A stretch of 64,000 bases of DNA from positions 176,483 through 240,482 of the forward strand of contig JBALWA010000001.1 of assembly GCA_036960305.1 (NCBI GenBank), read 5' to 3'. This stretch comes from JBALVT01 sp036960305. Lineage in GTDB: Bacteria; Pseudomonadota; Gammaproteobacteria; Pseudomonadales; Halieaceae. The notes beneath the pieces were generated by a model. It saw nothing but the letters and a program-made list of their open reading frames with translations, did no database searches and was not told where the DNA came from. Shown in pieces: positions 53,728 to 61,933 of this stretch (positions are counted from its first letter, which is position 1; the number at the start of each line of letters is the position of its first letter). Made by a program: the position numbers and the translations under genes.

Positions 53728-55215
53728 ATGGCTTCAGTATATTCTCATTGGCTTTTAAGGGCGCTGCTGTTTACAGGACTTGGCATGATGGCGGGCGTGT
53801 ATTTCGGCGATGAACTCACCACCGCCACCATTTCGGCCAAGCGCGCGGCGGTGAACTCAGTCGTATCCGCCACGGACCTGGATACCCGGGCGGCGGTCAT
53901 TCTCGAGTATCCAGAGTTACTGGCGGCAATTCGCAGCAAGGGCACAGTGGCAGAGGGCGAGTCCCATCCCGCCATCTCGCAGAATATATTCTCTCGGGAT
54001 TCCGCCGAGGCCATCAAGGCCGTACATGAGATAGCGAGCGTGGAAGAGGTTGAAGATGGTATGTGGTTTGTCCGGCTTGGCCCCTCCAACAGCATTGTTT
54101 TTGAAACGACGGAAGGCTTGGTGCTGGTAGACTCGGGCGTTGGTCCGGCAGGCCCTGCTCTGGTGGACGCCCTGAAGTCGATCAGTGACCAACCCCTACA
54201 CACCGTGATCTACACCCATGCCCACGTGGATCATGCCTATGGCACCTGGGCACTGCTAGCGGAGGGCTGGGACCCGCAGGTCATTGCCCACAAAAACTTG
54301 CCGCGCCGGGTGCAGCGCTATATCCGCCTGGGCGGTTCCATCGCCGGATATATGAGCCAGCCCGCGCAGCAGTTACCCCAGTCGGAGGGTGAATTTGTCT
54401 GGCCGACGAAATTGTTTGCTGATGAGTTGGTGCTTGAGATTGGCGGCGAAACCTTGGTGCTGCGCCATCACCTGGGCGAAACTGACGACCAGTTCTACAT
54501 ATGGGTACCCGGTCGCAGCGCGCTGCTGGCCGCCGATTACTACCAGGACCGGATACCGAATGTGGGCAACGGCAAGCGGGTTACCCGCTATGTGGAGGAA
54601 TGGGCTGTGGCGCTTCGGGAGATGGCTGATCTCAAGCCCGAGATTCTGTTGCCCAGCCATGGCCCTGCCATTCGAGGCTCTGAAACGATTCGTGGAGATC
54701 TGATTGTGTTGGCAGAGGCCCTGGACTATATCAATGATTACACAATCGATGCCCTCAACAGCGGACTGCGCAAGGACCAGGTTTTCGAAGGCGCGCACCT
54801 GCCGCCGCACCTCGCAGGGGACCCCCGTCTGCAGCAGGGCTATGTCTCTATCAAGGACGTGTCCAAAATGATCATCAAGCGCTATACCGGTTGGTGGGAT
54901 GAGATTCCCTCGCACTGGTCTCCCGCGCCCTGGGAAACGCAGGCCGCGGCCATCGTGGAGTTGGCGGGTGGTGTCGCATCCATCGATGCCCTGGCGCGTC
55001 GGGTGTTGGATTCGGATATCGCCCTGGCCAGTCATCTTGCGGATTGGGCGTTCTTCGCCGCCCCTGATGATCCTCTGGCACAGCAGTTGGTGATGGATGT
55101 GTATAGTCGGCGCATATTGAGACCCGACAGCTACACTCAGGAAAGTGTCGCCTACCTGGACTTCATGGCGCAGGTGAAACAGCGGCAACTGGCCGCCCAG
55201 GATTTGACCGAGTGA
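53728..55215 (+). CDS. alkylsulfatase-like metallo-beta-lactamase-fold hydrolase
   Basis: 495 residues. N-terminal hydrophobic segment (LLRALLFTGLGMMAGVYF) indicates export or anchoring. Zinc motif HAHVDH at residues 164-169; further probable ligands in HHLGETDDQF and LPSHGPA. The region from about 350 (LPPHLAGDPRLQQGYVSIKD, then RYTGWWDEIPSHWSP) matches the alkylsulfatase dimerisation domain. Full-length SdsA-type enzymes are about 650 residues with a C-terminal SCP2-like domain; here that domain is absent. Likely cleaves a sulfate ester or a related ester of a lipid-like compound. AGGAG eight bases before the start. Confidence 0.87.
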   Translation: MASVYSHWLLRALLFTGLGMMAGVYFGDELTTATISAKRAAVNSVVSATDLDTRAAVILEYPELLAAIRSKGTVAEGESHPAISQNIFSRDSAEAIKAVHEIASVEEVEDGMWFVRLGPSNSIVFETTEGLVLVDSGVGPAGPALVDALKSISDQPLHTVIYTHAHVDHAYGTWALLAEGWDPQVIAHKNLPRRVQRYIRLGGSIAGYMSQPAQQLPQSEGEFVWPTKLFADELVLEIGGETLVLRHHLGETDDQFYIWVPGRSALLAADYYQDRIPNVGNGKRVTRYVEEWAVALREMADLKPEILLPSHGPAIRGSETIRGDLIVLAEALDYINDYTIDALNSGLRKDQVFEGAHLPPHLAGDPRLQQGYVSIKDVSKMIIKRYTGWWDEIPSHWSPAPWETQAAAIVELAGGVASIDALARRVLDSDIALASHLADWAFFAAPDDPLAQQLVMDVYSRRILRPDSYTQESVAYLDFMAQVKQRQLAAQDLTE

Positions 55216-55219
55216 GCAA

Positions 55220-57178
55220 ATGTTAGCCACTAGAGCAAGCTGCAGTTACTCATCTATCGTTCTGGTGCTTGTCACCATGGGGCTTTCCGAGGCGGCAATG
55301 GCCGCTAGAGAGGCGAGTGACCGCCCCTACATGCTAACTGAACAGCGTGAACCCTGTACGCAGTACAGCCCGCTGCGCACTGCACATTTCGGCGACCTAC
55401 ACGTACATACCGCACTGTCGCTGGACGCGGTAAAACAGGGAACGATGACGAGTCCTCGTGATGCCTATCGTTACGCCCAGGGAGAGTCGATTAGCATTCC
55501 TCCCTACGGTGAGGAAGGTGAGACCTTGTTGCGATCACAGATCAATCGCCCGTTGGATTTTGCCGGTGTGACTGATCACGCCGAGTTGCTGGGTGAGGCA
55601 AGTATTTGTACGACTCCTGGTATGGAAGGTTACTGGTCTTTGACGTGCATGGGCTTTCGATGGTTGCCGGATATTACGGCGCAATACATTTTTTATACTG
55701 CGGCCAAGGCAGAACGAATGGGGTTTTGTGGCGAAGAGGGAAGCCTGTGTCGCGAAGCTGTGGCGGGGCCATGGCAGGAAATTACCCATGCCGCAGAATC
55801 GGCCTACGACCGCAGCAGTGACTGCGCATTTACCAGTTTTGTGGCCTATGAATGGACCGGCCTGAACTTTGTTGGTGAGAGCACGAATGTTGCCAACCTG
55901 CATCGCAACGTGATTTTCCGCAATGCGGATGTTCCCAGGCTGCCCAGCTCGTTTATCGAAAGCCCCGATGCTCCCGCGCTATGGGAACACCTGGAAAACG
56001 AGTGCAGCAATGCTGGCGGCAGCTGCGATGCGGTTGTGATTCCCCACAACTCCAATATCAGCATGGGCCTGATGTTCCAGGTCCGGCGACCGGATGGCAG
56101 GCCTATAACCGTCGAGGATGCCCGTCGCCGCCAACGCTACGAGACTTTGGCGGAGATGATTCAGCACAAGGGCGCGTCTGAATGTTTCTTCGGCCCCGGG
56201 TCTACCGATGAACTGTGCGACTTCGAACAACTGCCCTGGAACAGCTTTACGGGCAACCGGTATGAATCGAAAGCCAGCCCCATTACGCCCGACGCAGGGC
56301 ATCTAAGAGAGGTATTGAAAGACGGTCTGGCGCTAGAGCAACAACTGGGTGTCAATCCCTTTAAATTCGGTTTTATCGGCAGTACGGACACGCACAGATC
56401 ATTGGCGGGCGGTGTGGAAGAAAGAGACTTCCAGGGCCATGGCGGTGCGGGTAACGCGGCTGCGGAGGTGGGTGCGAAAGGCCTGCCCGACGAGTGGGAA
56501 TTCAACCCGGGCGGGCTGGCCGTGCTCTATGCCGAAGAAAACAACCGCGATTCGCTGTTCTCGGCCATGCAGCGCAGAGAAGCCTATGCGACCAGCGGGC
56601 CGCGAATTGGTGTCCGACTGTTTGGTGGCTGGGAGGTGCCGGAAGATATGTGTGAGCGCAGCGACTTTGTTGCGCAGGGCTACGACAACGGCGTTCCGAT
56701 GGGAGGCGACTTGGGTGTGCAGGCTGGAGCGGCGCCGGTATTTGCAATATCAGCTGCCATTGACCCCGGGCTGCCAGAGTCCCCGGGCGTTGATTTACAA
56801 CGCGTGCAAATTATCAAAGGCTGGTTAGACGAGCAGGGAATTAGCCGGGAAAAAGTTTACGAGGTGGCTGGGGATCCGGGCAACGGAGCCAGTGTCGATA
56901 CAGCCAACTGCGAGACCCGAGGATCAGGTTTCAAGAACCTGTGCGCGCGATGGCAAGATCCGAATTTCGAAAAAAACCAGCATGCCTTCTACTACGCTCG
57001 GGTATTGGAAAATCCGAGCTGCCGCTGGAGTACCTATGTCTGTAATGCGCAACAAGTGGATTGTTCCAATCCTGATGAGTTGAGTGAGGAGGCGGCGCAA
57101 TGCTGCTTGCCGGAGCTGAAAAAAACTGTACAGGAACGAGCCTGGACGTCTCCGATCTGGTATTCGCCAGCTGACTGA
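55220..57178 (+). CDS. DUF3604 family exported protein
   Basis: 652 residues with a signal peptide (ending EAAMA near residue 29). DUF3604 hallmarks: FGDLHVHTALSLDA (HxH), FAGVTDHAELLGE, VIPHNSN and FIGSTDTHRSLAGG, an arrangement like the metal sites of PHP-superfamily phosphoesterases. No activity is established for the family that I know of. Several cysteines occur in the C-terminal part (WSTYVCNAQQVDCSNP, AAQCCLPEL), compatible with disulfides in the periplasm. Starts four bases after the sulfatase-like stop, so the two are tightly coupled. Confidence 0.9.
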   Translation: MLATRASCSYSSIVLVLVTMGLSEAAMAAREASDRPYMLTEQREPCTQYSPLRTAHFGDLHVHTALSLDAVKQGTMTSPRDAYRYAQGESISIPPYGEEGETLLRSQINRPLDFAGVTDHAELLGEASICTTPGMEGYWSLTCMGFRWLPDITAQYIFYTAAKAERMGFCGEEGSLCREAVAGPWQEITHAAESAYDRSSDCAFTSFVAYEWTGLNFVGESTNVANLHRNVIFRNADVPRLPSSFIESPDAPALWEHLENECSNAGGSCDAVVIPHNSNISMGLMFQVRRPDGRPITVEDARRRQRYETLAEMIQHKGASECFFGPGSTDELCDFEQLPWNSFTGNRYESKASPITPDAGHLREVLKDGLALEQQLGVNPFKFGFIGSTDTHRSLAGGVEERDFQGHGGAGNAAAEVGAKGLPDEWEFNPGGLAVLYAEENNRDSLFSAMQRREAYATSGPRIGVRLFGGWEVPEDMCERSDFVAQGYDNGVPMGGDLGVQAGAAPVFAISAAIDPGLPESPGVDLQRVQIIKGWLDEQGISREKVYEVAGDPGNGASVDTANCETRGSGFKNLCARWQDPNFEKNQHAFYYARVLENPSCRWSTYVCNAQQVDCSNPDELSEEAAQCCLPELKKTVQERAWTSPIWYSPAD

Positions 57179-57236
57179 AAGATGTAGTCTGCTTAAGGCA
57201 GAGAGTAGTCAATGCCAAGATAAAAGGAGTACGGCA

Positions 57237-58205
57237 ATGAGCAAGACCATTTTATTAACAGGTGCTTTTGGCAATATTGGGCAGGGCACACTGAAAAAGA
57301 TGCTCGCAGCAGGCCATCAAGTTGTCTGTCTGGATCGCAAGACAGCACAAACTGAGAAGATTGCAGATAACTTCGCCGAGAAGATACGCGTAGTCTGGGG
57401 CGATATTGGGGACGTTGCCGTTCTAGCGAAGGCGCTTGAGGGTGTTGATACGGTCGTTCATCTGGTGGGTATTATCCCTCCTTTGTCTGAAATAGATTGT
57501 GAGCTGGCTGAGCGTGTCAATGTGGGCGGTACCAAAAGTGTGATCGAGGCGATGGGGAAATTCCCCGGCACTCGACGGCTGATCTTTGCGTCCACTTTCG
57601 GGGTTTTTGGGAAGGTTCAGGACCGCGTGCCGCCCCTAACCAACCATTCTACGCTCAACCCTGATGATAATTACGGTCGCACTAAAGTGGCTGCCGAGGA
57701 AGCAATACGCACATCAGGCCTGGACTGGACTATCCTGCGTATTTGTGCGGCCCCCCCGTTGGAAATTGAAGCCAGCGCTGCCCATGATCCCAGTAGCCTA
57801 TTTGAAATGAGTGCCGATGCGCGCCTGGAATTCATACACCCTGATGATGTGAGTAGAGCTTTTTGCAGCGCGGTGACTTGTGACGCGGCAGTCGGAAAAA
57901 TACTGTTTCTTGGGGGCGGTACCGCCTGCCAAATGACAGGCTTGGAGTTTGCGACAAACATGATTAAGGGCAATGGTATTTCTGGTACCTTGCCTGCAAA
58001 AGCGTTTAAACCCTGCGCAACTCCGGAATTTTATGGTGATTGGGTGGATACGGAAGAGAGCCAGCGCCTTTTGAGGTTTCAACGCTTCACAATGGACGAT
58101 TTCGTCCAGCATGCGCAGAAAAAAATGAGATGGAGATATTACCTGATACGCCTGATCTCGCCGCTGGCCAAGCGTGTACTCCTGAAAGCTTCGCCCTATT
58201 TTTAG
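57237..58205 (+). CDS. NAD-dependent epimerase/dehydratase-type oxidoreductase
   Basis: 322-residue extended SDR. Cofactor loop LLTGAFGNIGQGTL (residues 5-18), Asp at the end of beta-2 (VVCLDRK), catalytic YxxxK in DNYGRTKVAAEEAI. The C-terminal segment is basic and hydrophobic (RWRYYLIRLISPLAKRVLLK), perhaps membrane-associated. Could act as an epimerase, lactone reductase or 3-beta-hydroxysteroid-type dehydrogenase; the sequence alone does not decide. Good AAAAGGAG ribosome site. Confidence 0.88.
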   Translation: MSKTILLTGAFGNIGQGTLKKMLAAGHQVVCLDRKTAQTEKIADNFAEKIRVVWGDIGDVAVLAKALEGVDTVVHLVGIIPPLSEIDCELAERVNVGGTKSVIEAMGKFPGTRRLIFASTFGVFGKVQDRVPPLTNHSTLNPDDNYGRTKVAAEEAIRTSGLDWTILRICAAPPLEIEASAAHDPSSLFEMSADARLEFIHPDDVSRAFCSAVTCDAAVGKILFLGGGTACQMTGLEFATNMIKGNGISGTLPAKAFKPCATPEFYGDWVDTEESQRLLRFQRFTMDDFVQHAQKKMRWRYYLIRLISPLAKRVLLKASPYF

Positions 58206-58346
58206 AGGGTATAGGCATTCGCAGGTACTTGGGCTGAGCTGGGCTATGTCAGCGATAACCTTGGGCGAGAGAGATAGCTGCTGTATTTTCGAAACTATAA
58301 TCTCGAACCAGTGTGACGTTGACAATTAGTAGGGACAAGGTGAATT

Positions 58347-58814
58347 ATGGCTCTTATTATTGAACATGAGCTCGAGATAGAGGCATCAAAGGATACGGTG
58401 TGGCAGGTAATTACCGATTTTTCCACGTATGCACAGTGGAACCCGTTTATCGTAGGCTGCATTTGTGATTTGCGAGTGGGCAATACAATTGAGATGAAGG
58501 TGTCGATGGTGGAGGGGTGGAAGCCGCTTTCACAAACCGAATACATCAGTGAAGTTACGCCAGGCACACATTTTTCCTATGTTAGCCCAAAGCGGCCGAC
58601 ATTTATATTACGTAGCTATCGTTCTCACACGTTGACGACATTGAATACAGGAAAAACCCTGTATCAGTCTCATTTCGAATTACATGGCTGGTTGAGACCG
58701 CTGATCGAATTACTCCTGGGTAAGTCTATGCAGCGTGGTTTTGACGGCATGAGCAGAGCGATTGGCCGTCGATCTGAACAGTTGGAACATATGGCTCGTA
58801 ATTCAGCCAAATAG
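58347..58814 (+). CDS. SRPBCC (START/polyketide-cyclase-like) protein
   Basis: 155 residues starting MALIIEHELEIEASKDTVWQ, then VITDFSTYAQWNPFIV and a C-terminal long helix (IELLLGKSMQRGFDGMSRAIG). This is the helix-grip fold with a hydrophobic cavity; members bind or transform lipids, steroids or aromatic compounds. Last gene of the co-directional cluster, 141 bases after the epimerase gene. Confidence 0.82.
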   Translation: MALIIEHELEIEASKDTVWQVITDFSTYAQWNPFIVGCICDLRVGNTIEMKVSMVEGWKPLSQTEYISEVTPGTHFSYVSPKRPTFILRSYRSHTLTTLNTGKTLYQSHFELHGWLRPLIELLLGKSMQRGFDGMSRAIGRRSEQLEHMARNSAK

Positions 58815-58964
58815 CAAGGTAGATCGATACTCACTGCGCTACGATCGTGGCTTGTTCGAGATCGTGCCACAACTGATAGGAGCACAGCCATATACCGGCT
58901 GCCCGGGCGCCCGCCGTACGTCCCTCGCGGATTTGCCATGCACCCGTCCGTGGTTTACATGCCT

Positions 58965-59067
58965 AAGCAGTTAACTATCCTGAACACCAGTATAAAGAAT
59001 GGTAGCCACTGGAATAGCGGGCTGGGTGGTTACCGGCGTTACCTGTCCCGTGGGTGTAGCTCAGTAG
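58965..59067 (+). pseudogene. decayed 3' end of a second msrA
   Basis: Positions 59019-59067 read GLGGTGVTCPVGVAQ-stop if one extra T near 59031 is ignored, against GLGGTGVTCPVGMAH-stop of the intact msrA. Over about 48 aligned bases I count eight mismatches plus the insertion, many at third codon positions, so the copy diverged as a functional gene before decaying. Weaker similarity (ACTATnnnGAA, CACCAGTAT) continues upstream to about 58965 with a deletion. The rest of the 365-base gap 58815-59179 shows no gene apart from the toxin-antitoxin promoter. Confidence 0.7.
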
Positions 59068-59087
59068 TGTTCGCTCGTAACGGCCTT

Positions 59088-59116
59088 TTGCTGAGATTGT
59101 AGCAATCTGCTACAAT
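59088..59116 (+). promoter_or_regulatory. toxin-antitoxin promoter and operator
   Basis: -35 TTGCTG (59088-59093) and -10 TACAAT (59111-59116) with an exact 17-base spacer. The 8-bp inverted repeat ATTGTAGC (59096-59103) / GCTACAAT (59109-59116) fills the spacer and covers the -10; a nested GATTG/CAATC repeat lies at 59095-59107. This is the expected layout for autorepression by the antitoxin. Confidence 0.6.
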
Positions 59117-59124
59117 TGCGATCA

Positions 59125-59150
59125 AGCACCACTGATACCACAGCGGTGCT
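59125..59150 (+). other. hairpin in the 5' leader of the toxin-antitoxin mRNA
   Basis: AGCACC (59125-59130) pairs with GGTGCT (59145-59150); after one mismatch CTG/CAG extends the stem to nine of ten pairs with a six-base loop. It ends 29 bases before the antitoxin start and 15 bases before its AGGAG ribosome site. Confidence 0.5.
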
Positions 59151-59179
59151 GACGCGTTTAGTTTCAGGAGAGCACGGTC

Positions 59180-59617
59180 ATGGTAAAAGCAGCATCGCCA
59201 GTACGTTTGGAAAAAGAACTGATGGAAGCGGCCTCGCGTAGCGGCGAGCGGTTGCACCGCAGTGCCGCCGAGCAGGTCGAATACTGGGCTGATATCGGCC
59301 GTACGGTCGATGCCAGTGTGACACCGGACTCCCTGTTGGAAGTGGCGACGGGACTGGCGCAGTTGAAGGTGGAGCGAGTCGTTGCCCTGCCCGTGGATCC
59401 GGATGACGTGTTTGCCCAGTTGGGGCGCGAACGCAATAGCGGTCGATTGGCCGAGTCGGTCGCAGGTCTCGGTGTGCGTTTTCAGGCCTCCAGGCAATAC
59501 CCGGGAGCGCTAGAACGCATCGATGCCGACGGTGAAATCACCGTGGGCACCTTCGACAACGGTGAATTTATCGAGATACCGGCATCGGAAGGGTCATCAA
59601 GCACCGCCCGAGCCTGA
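59180..59617 (+). CDS. ParD-like antitoxin
   Basis: 145 residues. N-terminus MVKAASPVRLEKELMEAASR then SGERLHRSAAEQVEYWADIG resembles the ParD-like antitoxin family with a ribbon-helix-helix-type DNA-binding segment. The C-terminal part is likely to wrap the toxin. AGGAG nine bases before the ATG. Upstream lies an inverted-repeat operator. Followed by the zeta-type kinase, whose start lies within about ten bases of this stop. Confidence 0.82.
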   Translation: MVKAASPVRLEKELMEAASRSGERLHRSAAEQVEYWADIGRTVDASVTPDSLLEVATGLAQLKVERVVALPVDPDDVFAQLGRERNSGRLAESVAGLGVRFQASRQYPGALERIDADGEITVGTFDNGEFIEIPASEGSSSTARA

Positions 59618-59624
59618 CCTGCTT

Positions 59625-60218
59625 GTGACAACACCGGGAGAGTCCCTCCAAAAACAGCTTTGGCTATTGGTAGGCGGTAATGGATCGGGTAAAAGCACCT
59701 TCTACCACACCCGATTGGAGCCCTTGGGGATCCCCTTTATCAACGCGGACATCATTGCCCGAGAGTTGTACCCCGACGCCGCCGAAGACAAAAGCTACGA
59801 TGCGGCCAAGGTCGCTCAGGAGCTTAGGGAGACTTTGCTGCAAGAGGGGAGAAACTTTTGCTTTGAAACCGAGTTCTCCCACCCATCTAAAATTGACTTT
59901 GTGGCGAAAGCAAAAGCCCTGGGGTATCAGGTTATCCTGGTCTATGTGCACCTGGATTCGTCCATGCTGAGTCGGGCTCGGGTGGCCCAGCGCGTGTTAG
60001 CCGGTGGGCACAGCGTGCCGGATGACAAAGTTGAACAGCGTCTGCCGCGGCTCAAAGCCAACGTCAAAACCGCGATCCCCCTGTGTGACCGAGTGTACCT
60101 GCTCGACAACTCCCGTCTTGACAGTCCCTTCGAAGTGATCGCCGAAATTGCGCAGGGGCAGTCACTACCGCACACCTCACTGTTGCCCGATTGGGCCGCA
60201 TTCCTTATCGATGGATAG
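59625..60218 (+). CDS. zeta-toxin-family kinase
   Basis: 197 residues from GTG 59625, seven bases after the antitoxin stop; the ribosome site is poor, which fits translation coupled to the antitoxin. Walker A GGNGSGKST is at residues 17-25 (QLWLLVGGNGSGKSTFY), followed by FINADIIARELYP, FCFETEFSHP and a C-terminal helical part. Known zeta toxins phosphorylate UDP-N-acetylglucosamine and so block wall synthesis; the chromosomal ParD-linked group is less studied. Its 3' end overlaps dinB by eight bases. Confidence 0.85.
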   Translation: MTTPGESLQKQLWLLVGGNGSGKSTFYHTRLEPLGIPFINADIIARELYPDAAEDKSYDAAKVAQELRETLLQEGRNFCFETEFSHPSKIDFVAKAKALGYQVILVYVHLDSSMLSRARVAQRVLAGGHSVPDDKVEQRLPRLKANVKTAIPLCDRVYLLDNSRLDSPFEVIAEIAQGQSLPHTSLLPDWAAFLIDG

Positions 60219-61290
60219 TCCACGAAAAATCATTCATGTCGATGCCGATTCATTCTATGCCTCGGTGGAAATGCGGGAGAATCCCGAACTGCGGGGGAAA
60301 CCTATCGCCGTTGGAGGGCAGGCCGAGCGCCGCGGCGTGATTGCAACTTGTAATTATGAGGCGCGCAAATACGGTGTACATTCCGCGATGGCCTCATCCC
60401 GGGCACAGTCTCTTTGTCCCGGGCTGGTGATTGTGCCGCCGCGTTTTGAGCTGTACCGGTCTGTGTCCACACGGTTTCGCGAAATCTTCAGTGATTACAC
60501 CGAGCTCATTGAGCCTCTGTCCCTGGACGAAGCCTATCTGGATGTGACGGGGAATGAAGACTTCTCCGGCAGTGCGACCTTGATCGCAGAGGCTATCAGG
60601 CAACGGGTGCGGGATGAGCTGGAACTGACGGTGTCAGCCGGGGTAGCGCCGAACAAATTTTTGGCCAAAGTGGCCAGCGACTGGAACAAGCCCGATGGGG
60701 TTTTCACTATACCACCCGAGGATGTTGCCGAATTTGTGCGGACACTACCCGTAAACAAAATCAATGGTGTGGGAGCGGTCACCACGCGGAAGCTGCAAAA
60801 GATGGGTGTTGTGACCTGTGGTGACCTTCAAGGTATTCCGTTGACTGATTTGGTGAAACGCTTTGGCAAATATGGCAAGCGTCTGTCCGAGGTCTCCCGG
60901 GGAATAGACAATCGTGCGGTACAGTCGAGCCGGGTGCGCAAGTCGATCAGTGTGGAGCATACTTATTCCGAAGATATAGCCGACCTGGCAGGCGTTATCG
61001 AGGCATTGGACACGCTGCTCGATGAGTTGTCTCAGCGGTATAAGAAACTGGAGGATACCTATCGTCCCAGCAAACGCGTGGTTAAGATTAAATTCAATGA
61101 CTTTACCCAGACCACTCTGGAAGAGGGCTTGGCTGCCTCGGGAGAGGATTGGTGCCACCTCGGCCAGTTTCAGCGCTTGATGGCGGCCGCCTGGCCCAGA
61201 GGGGCCAAACCTGTGCGCCTGCTGGGCCTGGGTTTACGCCTGCAGCCCCGGGCTGTAGAAGACGAGGGCCAGTTGGCGCTCTTTGAGTAG
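60211..61290 (+). CDS. dinB: DNA polymerase IV
   Basis: 359-residue Y-family translesion polymerase. The start is ATG 60211 (MDSPRKIIHVDADSFYASVE); the frame is open upstream but only within the toxin gene. Catalytic carboxylates: Asp in HVDADSFYASVE and Asp-Glu in SLDEAYLDVT. The C-terminus QLALFE is a beta-clamp-binding motif. No LexA box (CTG-N10-CAG) was seen before it; instead it overlaps the toxin gene and may be read from the toxin-antitoxin promoter. Confidence 0.95.
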   Translation: MDSPRKIIHVDADSFYASVEMRENPELRGKPIAVGGQAERRGVIATCNYEARKYGVHSAMASSRAQSLCPGLVIVPPRFELYRSVSTRFREIFSDYTELIEPLSLDEAYLDVTGNEDFSGSATLIAEAIRQRVRDELELTVSAGVAPNKFLAKVASDWNKPDGVFTIPPEDVAEFVRTLPVNKINGVGAVTTRKLQKMGVVTCGDLQGIPLTDLVKRFGKYGKRLSEVSRGIDNRAVQSSRVRKSISVEHTYSEDIADLAGVIEALDTLLDELSQRYKKLEDTYRPSKRVVKIKFNDFTQTTLEEGLAASGEDWCHLGQFQRLMAAAWPRGAKPVRLLGLGLRLQPRAVEDEGQLALFE

Positions 61291-61300
61291 CGTCCTGGTT

Positions 61301-61801
61301 TTACGGATTGTTATCCGGAGAAAATTCAGCGATCTCGTCGATTATTGTTGAGTCGCTGTCATCATCTTCATCAGGTTCTGTCGCTTCCAGTTGTTCCATC
61401 AGGTTGATGGCCACAGCGACAAAGTCGGAGTCGGTGATAATACCCACCAGTTTACTGCCCTGGACCACAGGCAGGCAGCCCAGCTTGTTGTGCTGCAGGT
61501 GCATAGCGGTGCCGCGCAGGCTTGCTGACTCCTCAACTGTTTGAACAGGGACTGTCATAACCGAGGTCAGCGCCACGTAAATCTCCCTGGGGTCACCACC
61601 CGCCCGCTCGCGAAACAAATTGGAATCGCCGGCGGCCAGGACGTCGCGCTGGGATACCACGCCGATCAGGTCGCCGTTATCACTCACGATGGGCACGTGG
61701 CGAATATGGTGCTCGGCCATCAAATTCCTGGCGTCTAACAGGGTATTTTCTGCCTTGAGGGTATAGGGTTCTCTGGTCATGATTTCGGCGACAGTGAACA
61801 T
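61301..61801 (-). CDS. tandem CBS-domain protein
   Basis: 166 residues with two CBS domains (about 1-60 and 70-135): MFTVAEIMTREPYTLKAENT, HIRHVPIVSDNGDLIGVVSQ and KLGCLPVVQGSKLVGIITDS. The last 30 residues are acidic. Stand-alone CBS pairs bind adenosine nucleotides and regulate partners; the partner is unknown. Convergent with dinB. Confidence 0.88.
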   Translation of the reverse strand: MFTVAEIMTREPYTLKAENTLLDARNLMAEHHIRHVPIVSDNGDLIGVVSQRDVLAAGDSNLFRERAGGDPREIYVALTSVMTVPVQTVEESASLRGTAMHLQHNKLGCLPVVQGSKLVGIITDSDFVAVAINLMEQLEATEPDEDDDSDSTIIDEIAEFSPDNNP

Positions 61802-61933
61802 GGTCTTTTTTCATCCTGTATCGATATTTGTGCCATTAAAGTTAATCTTATATCGGTAGTAATACCTTGATCACCGTCAACGAATCTCGGGGTATTTCGC
61901 ATCAGCATTGACGTAAGATGTGGGGGCCAAGCC

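Noticed and set aside
54373..55230. Long open frame of 285 codons on the minus strand
   Set aside because: It is antisense to the alkylsulfatase-like gene, whose zinc motif and dimerisation domain are clear; the minus frame has no recognisable domain.
59039..59497. Minus-strand open frame of 152 codons opposite the antitoxin
   Set aside because: Covers the msrA remnant and the toxin-antitoxin promoter; no ribosome site and no family resemblance.
60100..60211. LexA-controlled promoter for dinB
   Set aside because: Looked for CTG-N10-CAG upstream of the start and did not find one.
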